Shown here: positions 16,858-24,737 of the stretch, piece by piece
How positions within the stretch are numbered: position 1 is the stretch's first letter
How the letters are laid out: each line of letters opens with the position of its first letter
Assembly (NCBI GenBank): GCA_040391535.1
Contig: JBEBXQ010000001.1
Span: forward strand, 1-64,000
DNA: 64,000 nt
Source of the DNA: JBEBXQ01 sp040391535
Lineage (GTDB): Bacteria > Bacteroidota > Bacteroidia > Cytophagales > Spirosomataceae
Direction: 5' to 3'
Made by a program: the position numbers and the translations under genes
Notes under the pieces: model-generated
Seen by the model: only the letters and a program-made list of their open reading frames with translations
Databases searched by the model: none
Told to the model about the DNA's origin: nothing

Positions 16858-17637
16858 ATGTTCAAGTTAAATGCCCAATCTACACGATTAGTCAAATCCG
16901 CGGCCTGGATAGCGGTATTAATCGGTTGTGCAGGAATGGCAGAACACTCGATCAATAGCCAAAGATGTAATCATTTAAAAATAAATATAGACCTGGAAAC
17001 AGGTATCTCCTTCCTCAATAAAGCTGATATTGAAGCGTTGTTAACCCAAAACGGAAGTGATCCGGTACTGGGAGACAAATTAACTGATCTGAATCTGGAT
17101 TTGCTGGAACGCAGAATCAAAGCCAACAAGCTCATTAAAAATTGTGAAATTTATCGCGATTTTAATTCAGGACTCGTTATTGATGTTACGCAGGAAACCC
17201 CGATCGCCCGCTGGATCCAGGATGGGGAAGGGTATACCGGAAACAGCAGGGAAGGTTTCTACATTAATGAGAAAGGAGAGTATTTTCCGCTTTCCAGAAG
17301 ATATTCAGCCCGAACGCTCCTGGTATCAGGTGATTTTTTTAAAGCAAACTCCTCACTATTTAAAACAAAAGAAGGAGAAAAGGTGCTGTCCTTTATCCGG
17401 CATATCAACAGCGATCCGTTCTGGAAGGCTCAGATTACACAAGTCAATGTGAGCAAGCCAGGCAATATTGAATTATTAACGGCGCTGGGAAATCAACGTA
17501 TTGAATTTGGTACAGCAGACAACATCAAATCAAGATTGAATAAGCTTCAGCTGTTTTACAAAGAAGTACTTTCTTCCGATTGGAACAAGTATAGTAAAAT
17601 AAGTGTACGTTATAAAGACCAAATTGTTTGTGAATAG
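16858..17637 (+). CDS. ftsQ: Cell division protein FtsQ
   Basis: This 259-residue bitopic protein has a short cytoplasmic N-terminus, one membrane helix at about 12-28 (SAAWIAVLIGCAGMAEH), a POTRA-like domain (about 40-110, ending in CEIYRDFNSGLVIDVTQETP) and the FtsQ beta domain (to 259). FtsQ sequences diverge strongly, so the identification rests on architecture and on position between murC and ftsA. FtsQ bridges early and late divisome proteins through FtsB/FtsL, which are not seen here. Confidence 0.88.
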   Translation: MFKLNAQSTRLVKSAAWIAVLIGCAGMAEHSINSQRCNHLKINIDLETGISFLNKADIEALLTQNGSDPVLGDKLTDLNLDLLERRIKANKLIKNCEIYRDFNSGLVIDVTQETPIARWIQDGEGYTGNSREGFYINEKGEYFPLSRRYSARTLLVSGDFFKANSSLFKTKEGEKVLSFIRHINSDPFWKAQITQVNVSKPGNIELLTALGNQRIEFGTADNIKSRLNKLQLFYKEVLSSDWNKYSKISVRYKDQIVCE

Positions 17638-17661
17638 GCACAAAGGAACTGCATCATTAAA

Positions 17662-19035
17662 ATGAAAAAAGACGAGAAAGTAGATACTATTGTTGTTGGA
17701 GTTGATATCGGAAGCACAAAAGTCACAGTTGTGGCAGTGGGCTTAACCGATAAATCAAATCCCGGAGCAATTGAGGTAATAGGATTCAGTGAAGTAAAAC
17801 TACCATCTGGTGCAGTTGTGAACGGATCCGTGGAAAATGTTAAGCAGGTAAGTGAAGCCATTTCTAAAGCACTGGCTACAGTTGACAACATGGGTGATAT
17901 CGATATCCGGGTTGTCAATATGAGTTATGGCGGAATGCATGTTAAGTTTGGCACACAGGTCAACAAAGTAATCCGTCACACTTCTTCAACCGGTGAGATT
18001 GTATCACAGCGTGATGTAGATCAACTGGTAGCAAATATGTTCCGTGCCAAATCTGATATCAATGCAGAAGTGATGCATGTACTCCCTCTGGAGTTCATTG
18101 TCGATAACGCCATTGGAGTAAAAGAACCCGTGGGACGGTCCGGAATTAACCTTGGCGGTGAATTCATCATTGTTTCTGCGGATAAGCAGTCCGTGGAACG
18201 GTCCAAGCAAAGTCTGAAAATGGCCAATGAAGAACTCAGCCATGATATGATGCTTCTGGCACCCATTGCCAGCGGGCTGGCGGTTCTTGAAGATGCTGAA
18301 ACGGCAGCAGGTATTGCCCTTGTGGATATCGGCTCGCATACAACAGACCTGGTTATTTATTACGAAGGCATTATTCGCCACATGGCCACTTTCCCTATTG
18401 GTGGAAGACATATCACTTCTGACCTGAAAATGGGATGTAGCATACAAATGGAAAATGCCGAGAACCTGAAAAAACAATTTGGTGTCGCCTTATCAGAAAA
18501 AGTGTCTCCCAATGTTGAAATTTTAGTAAATTACCTTGCAGGAAGACCACCGAAAAATGTGCTTCAGAAGAATACCGCTATTATTATTGAAGAGCGCTTA
18601 AAGGAAATCGCAGCCATGGTGTATGCCGAAATCATCAGCTCAGGCCAGATTGATAATATGATCGGAGGGTTAGTGATCACCGGCGGAACTGCCAATATAC
18701 CGGAAATCGAATCTATTTTCAGCCGGATAACGCGTGGTATGCAGGTGAGAATCGGGCGGCCGATCAAGCTCAAGTCTTCTGAAATGGCGGAAAAAGTATG
18801 TAACCCTTCCTACGCAAGTGCCGTGGGTCTTGCATGGGCTGGGATTAAAGCTATTGACCCGCGCATCAGTTCAATCTGTCGCAGTGAGGTAATTCCGGCA
18901 CCACAGCAGCTGACTCGTAAAGAACCGAAATTATCCGGTGAAAGAGAATCTCCGTCAAGAGGTTTCTTTAGCGAATATATCAACCCTTTTCTGAGAAGAG
19001 GAAAAGTTGACGACCTGGGGGAATATGGAGACTAG
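17662..19035 (+). CDS. ftsA: Cell division protein FtsA
   Basis: FtsA (457 residues) is the actin-like membrane tether of FtsZ. The phosphate-binding VVGVDIGSTKVTVVAVG (11-27), the SHS2 (1C) region, the IALVDIGSHTTDLVIYYEG phosphate-2 motif, and the VITGGTANIPEIE adenosine motif are intact. The C-terminus (GFFSEYINPFLRRGKVDDLG) could form the usual amphipathic membrane-targeting helix. It lies 24 nt after ftsQ and 47 nt before ftsZ. Confidence 0.96.
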   Translation: MKKDEKVDTIVVGVDIGSTKVTVVAVGLTDKSNPGAIEVIGFSEVKLPSGAVVNGSVENVKQVSEAISKALATVDNMGDIDIRVVNMSYGGMHVKFGTQVNKVIRHTSSTGEIVSQRDVDQLVANMFRAKSDINAEVMHVLPLEFIVDNAIGVKEPVGRSGINLGGEFIIVSADKQSVERSKQSLKMANEELSHDMMLLAPIASGLAVLEDAETAAGIALVDIGSHTTDLVIYYEGIIRHMATFPIGGRHITSDLKMGCSIQMENAENLKKQFGVALSEKVSPNVEILVNYLAGRPPKNVLQKNTAIIIEERLKEIAAMVYAEIISSGQIDNMIGGLVITGGTANIPEIESIFSRITRGMQVRIGRPIKLKSSEMAEKVCNPSYASAVGLAWAGIKAIDPRISSICRSEVIPAPQQLTRKEPKLSGERESPSRGFFSEYINPFLRRGKVDDLGEYGD

Positions 19036-19082
19036 TTTCCCTGACTGTTTGCAGATGTTTGATCTAACAACTTTACCTGGCT

Positions 19083-20642
19083 ATGAACATTAATTTATTG
19101 AAACTATTACAACACGATTATACTGTGAAAAGTATAGACAGACTTGAATCACCCAGGCCTTTGGATGGCAATGATCCATCTATTATCAAAGTCATTGGTG
19201 TTGGAGGTGGCGGCGGGAATGCCGTCAATTACATGTTCGAGAAAAAAATCAAGGACGTTGAATTCGTTATTTGTAATACGGACAGACAGGCTTTGCATAA
19301 AAGCCCCATCCCCACCAAAGTACAGCTGGGCGCCAACCTGACAAAAGGGCTGGGAGCCGGAACAGACGCTAATAAAGGAAGGGAAGCGGCTATAGAATCG
19401 CTCGACGAAATTGAAGCTTTACTTGGCGGGCCTACTCAGATGGTATTTATCACCGCCGGAATGGGCGGAGGTACAGGAACCGGTGCAGCGCCCGTAATCG
19501 CAAAAGCAGCCAAGGATATGGGTAAGCTCACCGTTGCTGTAGTCACTGCACCCTATACCTGGGAAGGACTCGATAAAAAAGAGCAGGCCCTGGAAGGAAT
19601 TGAACTACTCAAAACATACAGCGATACTGTACTGGTCGTACTTAATGATAAACTCGAAGAATTATTCGAGGATATGACTTTAACCCAGGCGTTTGCAGAA
19701 GCTGATAACATTCTTTTGAACGCCGTAAAAAGTATTTCCGAAATCATTACTACCAGCGGAAATATTAACACGGATTTTAAAGATGTGGAGAAAGTACTGA
19801 AGTCGGCCGGACAGTCAGTAATGGGGACAGCGGATGCGGAAGGAGATGACCGGGCTGATGTCGCTATCCGGAAGGCCCTTGATTCGCCATTGTTAAATGA
19901 CCGCAATATCAAAGGTGCCAAACGGATTCTTGTTACACTTGCTTCCAGCAAACAGAAGGAAGCAACCATAAAAGAACAAAAACAGATCTGGAAGTACGTA
20001 CTATCGGAAGTACAGGGCGAAGCCCGGATGTTTAAACTCGGGACAATCACTGATGACTCTCTTGGTGACAAAGTGAGGGTCACAATTGTGGCGGCAGGTT
20101 TTGACAGTATTGATTCAGGTATCAAGCTTCCTCCCGGTCACAGGTCCGGCGGCAAAGGAGAAGAGCCCATCCTGGTTAATGGCAAACCTATTGCTGATGC
20201 GATACGGACACTTGAAGAAGATGATGACGATGCCGTCAGAGCACTAATAACAACATCTGATGCCGAAGCTGGCGAATTGGAAGAGGAAATATCAAACGTT
20301 ATCCTTCCGGTTGATGCAATGCCTCCGCTGAAGGAAAATACGGTTGAGCCTATATCTGAATCAGAGGAAGCCGGAACCATCGTTACAGATGACTATAACA
20401 ACGGCTATAGTGCCCAGGAAAACGTATATCAGATTAATCAGAATTCGGAAACAGCCACTTTAAGGGAACCGTGGTCTGACCAGGAATTTCAGCGGCTTGG
20501 ACTATTGATCAGGAAATTTCAGAACCGGGCCGTCAAATGGTCTGATCTTGATGTGCCCACTTACCGGAGAAACGGTATTGAACTCTTAAAAAGGTCTTTC
20601 AATACAGATGTAAGTGAATTAGAGCAGTATCAGCTGAATTAA
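19083..20642 (+). CDS. ftsZ: Cell division GTPase FtsZ
   Basis: FtsZ (519 residues) polymerises into the Z-ring. The GTPase domain holds VIGVGGGGGNAVNYM (38-51), the tubulin signature GMGGGTGTG (126-134) and the T7-loop region with NILLNAVKSISEII and NTDFKDVEKVLKSAG. Compared with E. coli (383 residues) it has an extended N-terminus of about 30 residues and a long acidic linker from about 355 to 470 (many D/E residues, for example TLEEDDDDAVRALI). A C-terminal conserved peptide around LDVPTYRR follows, then a further roughly 25 residues. Extended tails are usual in Bacteroidota. It ends the mur/fts run at a very strong terminator. Confidence 0.97.
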   Translation: MNINLLKLLQHDYTVKSIDRLESPRPLDGNDPSIIKVIGVGGGGGNAVNYMFEKKIKDVEFVICNTDRQALHKSPIPTKVQLGANLTKGLGAGTDANKGREAAIESLDEIEALLGGPTQMVFITAGMGGGTGTGAAPVIAKAAKDMGKLTVAVVTAPYTWEGLDKKEQALEGIELLKTYSDTVLVVLNDKLEELFEDMTLTQAFAEADNILLNAVKSISEIITTSGNINTDFKDVEKVLKSAGQSVMGTADAEGDDRADVAIRKALDSPLLNDRNIKGAKRILVTLASSKQKEATIKEQKQIWKYVLSEVQGEARMFKLGTITDDSLGDKVRVTIVAAGFDSIDSGIKLPPGHRSGGKGEEPILVNGKPIADAIRTLEEDDDDAVRALITTSDAEAGELEEEISNVILPVDAMPPLKENTVEPISESEEAGTIVTDDYNNGYSAQENVYQINQNSETATLREPWSDQEFQRLGLLIRKFQNRAVKWSDLDVPTYRRNGIELLKRSFNTDVSELEQYQLN

Positions 20643-20670
20643 TATATTAAAGACGGAATTCCGGTATAAT

Positions 20671-20712
20671 AAACAGCCTCTGCAAATTACCATTTGCAGA
20701 GGCTGTTTATTA
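20671..20712 (+). terminator. Strong terminator after ftsZ
   Basis: A perfect 17-bp stem (20671-20687 with 20692-20708) with a TACC tetraloop is followed by TATTATT. This is the longest perfect hairpin I found in the window. Confidence 0.9.
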
Positions 20713-20957
20713 TTACAAGACAATCGTCTTCGAAGCAGATCAACAGAAGCAGCTAATGCGTTTCCGGTACGTAATCATCTGTATTCAGAGCAGAGGATCT
20801 CCTGATATGCTTACAGGCCGGAATCTGCTTTCTGCCTCTTACGGTGGATTGGATTCATTAGATAACGGAAAGTAAAAAGTTATGACAGAATATAAAACCA
20901 AAACTCTGTCCCGCTGAGAACCGGAATATCCTGTCAGGTACCGGACCTATTTTTTTC
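20713..20957. other. Intergenic spacer without recognisable features
   Basis: After the ftsZ terminator, about 245 nt contain no ORF of note, no RNA-like fold and no consensus promoter that I can defend. It separates the core division cluster from the accessory HxlR/SDR patch. Confidence 0.5.
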
Positions 20958-21362
20958 TTAACTATCTGCTACACTATTCCAAAAATCATCCTCTTCCCCT
21001 ATTCTTTCCGAAAACAACCAGACTTCTGCTATTTTTTCGTTTTCAATTCTTAATAAATCAACCCCTTTCATAGAAAGTCTTTTATCTCCATTCTGAGCTT
21101 TGAAATGAATTGATGCACTTACAAGATCCCCGTTAGATGCCACATATTCAATGTCATCAATAGCAAAAGTGCCCCTACTCCATTTTGCAAAATTACCAAG
21201 ATGGGCAAATAGCGCTGCTTTACCGTTATAAGTTCCGGACTGGATTCCGTTTCCTGGCTGATGCCAGATTATATTATCTGCAAATAAGCGACCAACTGTA
21301 TCAAAATCTCCTTTTGCTGCAGCGTCAAAATACGACTGAACGATTTTTACATTTTCTGACAT
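20958..21362 (-). CDS. NTF2-like/SnoaL-fold protein
   Basis: This 134-residue cytoplasmic protein has the NTF2-like cone fold pattern: an N-terminal helix pair (KIVQSYFDAAAKGDFDTVGR), LFADNIIWHQPGNG on the first strand, and three long strands with VSASIHFKAQNGDKRLSMKG, then VDLLRIENEKIAEVWLF. Members include ketosteroid-isomerase-like enzymes and many orphan small-molecule-binding proteins, so the substrate is unknown. It is divergent from an HxlR regulator (21489) across 126 nt, suggesting that it is the regulator's target. Confidence 0.8.
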   Translation of the reverse strand: MSENVKIVQSYFDAAAKGDFDTVGRLFADNIIWHQPGNGIQSGTYNGKAALFAHLGNFAKWSRGTFAIDDIEYVASNGDLVSASIHFKAQNGDKRLSMKGVDLLRIENEKIAEVWLFSERIGEEDDFWNSVADS

Positions 21363-21429
21363 ACTAATCTGGTTCTGAGTGAATAATATCTGTTACAAAC
21401 CTCTATATTTACTTTCCATTATACAAGTA

Positions 21430-21481
21430 CCTACTAAAAAGTAAGGCACCTACCTAAAGTATATAATTATTGATAATCAAT
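21430..21481. promoter_or_regulatory. Candidate HxlR operators in the divergent promoter region
   Basis: Two symmetric elements lie between the NTF2-like gene and the HxlR gene. CCTACTAAAAAGTAAGG (21430-21446) is an imperfect inverted repeat, and ATTGATAATCAAT (21469-21481) is a perfect 13-bp palindrome ending 7 nt before the regulator ATG. Operator function is inferred from position. Confidence 0.4.
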
Positions 21482-21488
21482 CACTTAT

Positions 21489-21806
21489 ATGGAGATAAAT
21501 ATTTCTGATGAAAACTGTCCGTTAAGAAAAACGCTCGAAATTATAGGTGGTAAATGGACAATGCTTATCATTTTTCAGATCAATGAAAGAACCATCCGGT
21601 ATGGCGAACTGAAACGCTGCATTGTTGGTATCAGCGAAAAAATGCTGATTACCCAACTTAAGTTTCTGTGCGAAAAAGGAATTGTCCGCAAAAAATCTTT
21701 CCCCGAAATTCCTCCAAGAGTGGAATATACCTTAACTAATTCGGGAAAGGAACTTCTCCCCATTATTAATCAGGTCATACAGTTCGGAATCAGTCATAAG
21801 TTTTAA
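21489..21806 (+). CDS. HxlR family winged-helix transcriptional regulator
   Basis: This 105-residue regulator has the HxlR start ENCPLRKTLEIIGGKWTMLI, with the conserved Cys (C10) that in studied relatives can sense electrophiles or oxidants. The recognition helix lies around YGELKRCIVGISEKMLITQL, and the wing around FPEIPPRVEYTLTNSGKELL. It reads away from the NTF2-like gene at 20958 and converges, 3 nt apart, on a second NTF2-like gene at 21810. Autoregulation through the palindrome just upstream is likely. Confidence 0.9.
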   Translation: MEINISDENCPLRKTLEIIGGKWTMLIIFQINERTIRYGELKRCIVGISEKMLITQLKFLCEKGIVRKKSFPEIPPRVEYTLTNSGKELLPIINQVIQFGISHKF

Positions 21807-21809
21807 GGC

Positions 21810-22127
21810 CTATCCGGTTATGGTTAAGGATTGGATCCGTCCATGTGCTAACTCAAAATGGTAGCTTAAAACAACGGGGCTACCATCAAAAGTCCCTGAA
21901 ACCTCGGCCTTCAGTATGGTATCCGTTTCAATATATATAATTGGCTCCATTCTGATTGCATATCTGCTGTGGGCATCGCCTATCCACTGTTGTATCTCAT
22001 TTTTCCCTATATAGGTTTTTCCTTCATCAATAACTACTGCTGTTTCTGCAAAGCAATTGGCGTAGGCCAGGCTATCAAATTCATTTTGTGCCTGGATTAA
22101 ATCTGAAATCGCGTCGGGTAAATTCAT
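21810..22127 (-). CDS. NTF2-like/SnoaL-fold small protein
   Basis: This 105-residue protein has the compact pattern of a SnoaL-like domain: DLIQAQNEFDSLAYANCFAE, TAVVIDEGKTYIGKNEIQQW and AEVSGTFDGSPVVLSYHFEL. It lacks a signal peptide. The active-site type cannot be assigned from sequence alone. It lies 20 nt downstream of the SDR gene on the same strand, so the two are probably expressed together under the HxlR regulator at 23065. It shares its fold, but little sequence, with the protein at 20958. Confidence 0.8.
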   Translation of the reverse strand: MNLPDAISDLIQAQNEFDSLAYANCFAETAVVIDEGKTYIGKNEIQQWIGDAHSRYAIRMEPIIYIETDTILKAEVSGTFDGSPVVLSYHFELAHGRIQSLTITG

Positions 22128-22147
22128 TTGATATTTTTTTAAGTTGA

Positions 22148-22942
22148 CTAAATAACGGGAATGGTTCCTCCATCAATAACAAATTCGGTCCCGGTTAAGT
22201 AACCGGCTCTTGACGAAACCAGAAATCCTACTAATTCAGCGACTTCTTCCGGTTGAGCCGCCCTTCCTATAGGTATTCCTCCCAATGCATCCATTACACT
22301 TTGCCGGGCTTGTTCTATCGGAATATCCGAACTTTCAGCAATACGACGTACCATTCTTTCGGCTGATTCTGTCATTATCCATCCTGGAGAAACCGTCAGA
22401 ATTCTAACCCCTTTTGATGAAACTTCCTTTGATAAACCTTTGCTGTAATTGATGAGCCCTGCTTTTGCAGCTGCATAAGGTAATGTAGAGTCATAAAGAG
22501 GTAACCTTCCCTGAATAGACGCGATATGAATAATCACACCATTTTTCCGTGTTATCATTTGCGGTAAAAATCCTTTGTCCAAACGAACGGGCGCTAACAG
22601 ATTGGTATGAATCGTTTCCTCCCAATCTTCATCTGTCAGAGCAGAAAATCCCCCTCCCGGTGTTTCTGAGCTTCCCAGATTGTTTACTAAAATATCCAAT
22701 CTGCCAAATTTCGTCAGCACTTCCTCCACCACATGTTGGGTTCCCGGAGCATTGCTCAGATCTGCTGAAATAAAATACTGATTCTCACGGACTTTCTCTG
22801 GCGGGTTTCTTGCTGTGATAATGACAGTTGCTCCCGCTTGTGATAACCTTTCTGCAATTGCTTTCCCTGTTCCTTTTGTACCTCCTGTTATCAGTGCAAT
22901 TTTACCGGATAACTCTTTGTTAAAATTAAGCTCTTTTTGCAT
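22148..22942 (-). CDS. Short-chain dehydrogenase/reductase (SDR) family oxidoreductase
   Basis: This is a 264-residue NAD(P)-dependent oxidoreductase. The Rossmann motif TGGTKGTG (19-26), the NNLG motif (LDILVNNLGSSETPGGG), and the Ser...Tyr-Lys active site (IHIASIQG, then YAAAKAGLINYSKGL) are present. The C-terminal VIDGGTIPVI is typical of the classical SDR family, which acts on alcohols, ketones or 3-oxoacyl groups. The substrate is unknown. I chose ATG 22942. A TTG at 22960 would add six residues that are not conserved in the family. It forms a two-gene unit with the NTF2-like gene and is divergent from the HxlR gene at 23065. Confidence 0.9.
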   Translation of the reverse strand: MQKELNFNKELSGKIALITGGTKGTGKAIAERLSQAGATVIITARNPPEKVRENQYFISADLSNAPGTQHVVEEVLTKFGRLDILVNNLGSSETPGGGFSALTDEDWEETIHTNLLAPVRLDKGFLPQMITRKNGVIIHIASIQGRLPLYDSTLPYAAAKAGLINYSKGLSKEVSSKGVRILTVSPGWIMTESAERMVRRIAESSDIPIEQARQSVMDALGGIPIGRAAQPEEVAELVGFLVSSRAGYLTGTEFVIDGGTIPVI

Positions 22943-23029
22943 CTTGAAATTTTTGTACAAAATTCAGGTCTTCTTTTACTCTAAACAAGTACGGAAATAC
23001 GATTCAGATAGGGATAAATTTTTCCCTTA

Positions 23030-23060
23030 TTGCACAACCTGGAACATAGTTTTAAATTTG
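23030..23060 (+). promoter_or_regulatory. Promoter of the second HxlR gene, nearly leaderless
   Basis: TTG (23030-23032), a 20-nt gap and TAAATTTG (23053-23060) fit the Bacteroidota consensus. The -7 box ends 4 nt before the ATG at 23065, so transcription would start at or next to the start codon. Confidence 0.55.
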
Positions 23061-23064
23061 TGTC

Positions 23065-23424
23065 ATGTATGAAAGAAAGATTTTACCGAATTTAAATTGT
23101 GGTCTTGACCTGACAGGTGAAGTTTTATACGGCAAATGGAAAATCCGGTTGCTTTGGTTTATCCATGAAGGGCATCAGCGACCAAGTGAATTACAGCGTA
23201 AAATACCTGATGCTTCAAAACGTGTTTTGAACATCCAGTTGAAGGAACTCGAAGAGCACGAACTAATTACCAAGAAAATTTACCCAGTTGTTCCTCCAAA
23301 GGTGGAATACCGTTTGACTGATTTTGGAGAAAGCCTGATTCCCGTCATTTCGGTTATTGGAACCTGGGGAGACAGCCATGAGGAACGCCTGAAAAGTGTT
23401 ATTTTAAAAAGATTTGAACAATAG
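23065..23424 (+). CDS. HxlR family winged-helix transcriptional regulator
   Basis: This 119-residue regulator has the HxlR pattern NLNCGLDLTGEVLYGKWKIRLL, with a Cys (C12) at the usual sensing position, then SELQRKIPDASKRVLNIQLK (recognition helix) and YPVVPPKVEYRLTDFGESLI (wing). It is divergent from the SDR/NTF2-like pair, which is its likely target. It is only distantly similar to the HxlR protein at 21489, so the two modules look independently acquired rather than recently duplicated. Confidence 0.9.
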   Translation: MYERKILPNLNCGLDLTGEVLYGKWKIRLLWFIHEGHQRPSELQRKIPDASKRVLNIQLKELEEHELITKKIYPVVPPKVEYRLTDFGESLIPVISVIGTWGDSHEERLKSVILKRFEQ

Positions 23425-23473
23425 CGTTATCATCCGTACAATTATTGAATACCTGTAAGAAGTCATTTCCGGT

Positions 23474-23505
23474 AAAAAAAAACAGCGGAACCATCGTCCT
23501 GTTTT
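23474..23505 (-). terminator. Terminator for the amn-haemoglobin unit
   Basis: Read on the minus strand, AAAACAG (23505-23499) pairs with CTGTTTT (23485-23479), followed by a continuous T-run. It lies 40 nt after the truncated-haemoglobin stop codon. Confidence 0.6.
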
Positions 23506-23546
23506 ACTGAAACAGCAAAGTTTACTTTCGATTCATCTCCAGTCTG

Positions 23547-23933
23547 CTAAGACTCCGTATTTACCATAAACATGGCAGTTTGCGGAAATCTGGCAAATAA
23601 TTCATCTTTCAGTTCTTCGGAAATTTCCAGCCTGTTGATGGCATCCGCCATACAGGCCAGCCATGCCACGGCATCTTCTTCCGTAATCGCATGCGGAATG
23701 TGCCGTGCACGCATTCTGGGATGTCCGTATTGATCTGAATAAAGCTGAGGCCCGCCCAGAAACTGCGTCAGGAAAAGCCGCTGTTTTTCCTTTATTTCTT
23801 CCTTATCACCCTGAAACAACCTGGAGATTAATTCATGTGCATATACATTATCATAAAACCTTTCGAGCATGACTCTGAGCGTCACATCACCCCCTATTCT
23901 TTCATACAAGCTATTTCCCAGCATTTTACTCAA
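23547..23933 (-). CDS. Group II truncated haemoglobin
   Basis: This 128-residue 2-over-2 globin has the N-terminal LYERIGGDVTLRVMLERFY (B10 Tyr at 27), then FLTQFLGGPQLYSDQYGHPR and the proximal-His segment MRARHIPHAI (H78). The Trp at 91 (DAVAWLACM) is the G8 Trp typical of group II. Such proteins bind O2 or NO and may detoxify NO or assist oxygen chemistry. The gene begins inside the 3' end of the AMP nucleosidase gene (8-nt overlap), so it should be translated with it. A start at M4 (23924) would remove the overlap. Confidence 0.92.
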   Translation of the reverse strand: MSKMLGNSLYERIGGDVTLRVMLERFYDNVYAHELISRLFQGDKEEIKEKQRLFLTQFLGGPQLYSDQYGHPRMRARHIPHAITEEDAVAWLACMADAINRLEISEELKDELFARFPQTAMFMVNTES

Positions 23934-24696
23934 ATCTTAAATGTTTAACGGATTCACCGGATGAAGCCAGTTCAGTCAGTGCATCAATTCCTATCTGAAG
24001 GTGCTTACCAACAAATACATCTGTTACTTTTTTATCACTTTCTTCCGTTTTCACTCCTTCCGGAACCAACGGATTATCAGACACCAGCAGCAATGCACCA
24101 TGCGGAATGGAGTTGGCAAATCCTGTAATAAATATTGTAGCGGTTTCCATATCAATGCCCATCGCCCGTATATCCTTCAGATAACTTTTAAACTCCTCAT
24201 CATGCTCCCACAACCTTCGGTTAGTCGTAAAAACCGTGCCTGTCCAGTAATCCATTTTATGCTTTACAATGGAGTGGGAAACTGCCATTTGTAACCGGAA
24301 TGACGGTAAGGCCGGAATTTCCTCAGGCATATAATCATTACTTGTCCCCTCCCCTCTTATGGCAGCTATGGGCAAAATCAGATCCCCTACCTGGGTCTTT
24401 TTCAAGCCGCCGCATTTCCCTAAAAACAAAACTGCCAACGGATCAACTGCCGAGAGTAAATCCATGATGGTAGCAGCCATAGGGCTCCCCATTCCAAAAT
24501 TGATAATGGTAATATTATGGGCGGTAGCCGTTTGCATTGCCCTGTCAGTACCCTTTACTTCTACATCAAACTTTTCAGCAAACAGCCTGACATAATTAAT
24601 AAAATTGGTCAGCAGAATATATTGCCCGAACTCCTGAATAGGTGTACCTGTATACCTGGGCAGCCAGTTTTCAACAATCTCCTCTTTTGTTTTCAT
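23926..24696 (-). CDS. amn: AMP nucleosidase (short Bacteroidota form)
   Basis: This 256-residue member of the purine-nucleoside-phosphorylase superfamily should hydrolyse AMP to adenine and ribose 5-phosphate. It has ITIINFGMGSPMAATIMDLL, FLGKCGGLKKTQVGDLILPI, and the ribose-site segment MGIDMETATIFITGFANSI, where Met-Glu-Thr contacts the ribose. It ends with the SDNPLVPEGVKTEESDKKVT region characteristic of AMN rather than of uridine phosphorylase. The N-terminal extra domain of the E. coli enzyme (484 residues) is absent, as usual in this phylum. Only 41 nt separate it from the divergent gene at 24738. Confidence 0.88.
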   Translation of the reverse strand: MKTKEEIVENWLPRYTGTPIQEFGQYILLTNFINYVRLFAEKFDVEVKGTDRAMQTATAHNITIINFGMGSPMAATIMDLLSAVDPLAVLFLGKCGGLKKTQVGDLILPIAAIRGEGTSNDYMPEEIPALPSFRLQMAVSHSIVKHKMDYWTGTVFTTNRRLWEHDEEFKSYLKDIRAMGIDMETATIFITGFANSIPHGALLLVSDNPLVPEGVKTEESDKKVTDVFVGKHLQIGIDALTELASSGESVKHLRFE

Positions 24697-24701
24697 TAGA
24701 T

Positions 24702-24733
24702 TTGCTATAGTTTGTGAATGAACTTTACCTTTG
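24702..24733 (+). promoter_or_regulatory. Promoter of the HSDR_N gene, nearly leaderless
   Basis: TTTG (24701-24704) and TACCTTTG (24726-24733) are separated by 21 nt. The -7 box ends 4 nt before the ATG at 24738, again predicting a leaderless or near-leaderless transcript. Confidence 0.55.
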
Positions 24734-24737
24734 AAAG

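Noticed and set aside
19553..20125. 190-codon minus-strand ORF inside ftsZ
   Set aside because: It is Ser/Leu-rich shadow coding opposite the FtsZ GTPase domain, with no independent evidence.
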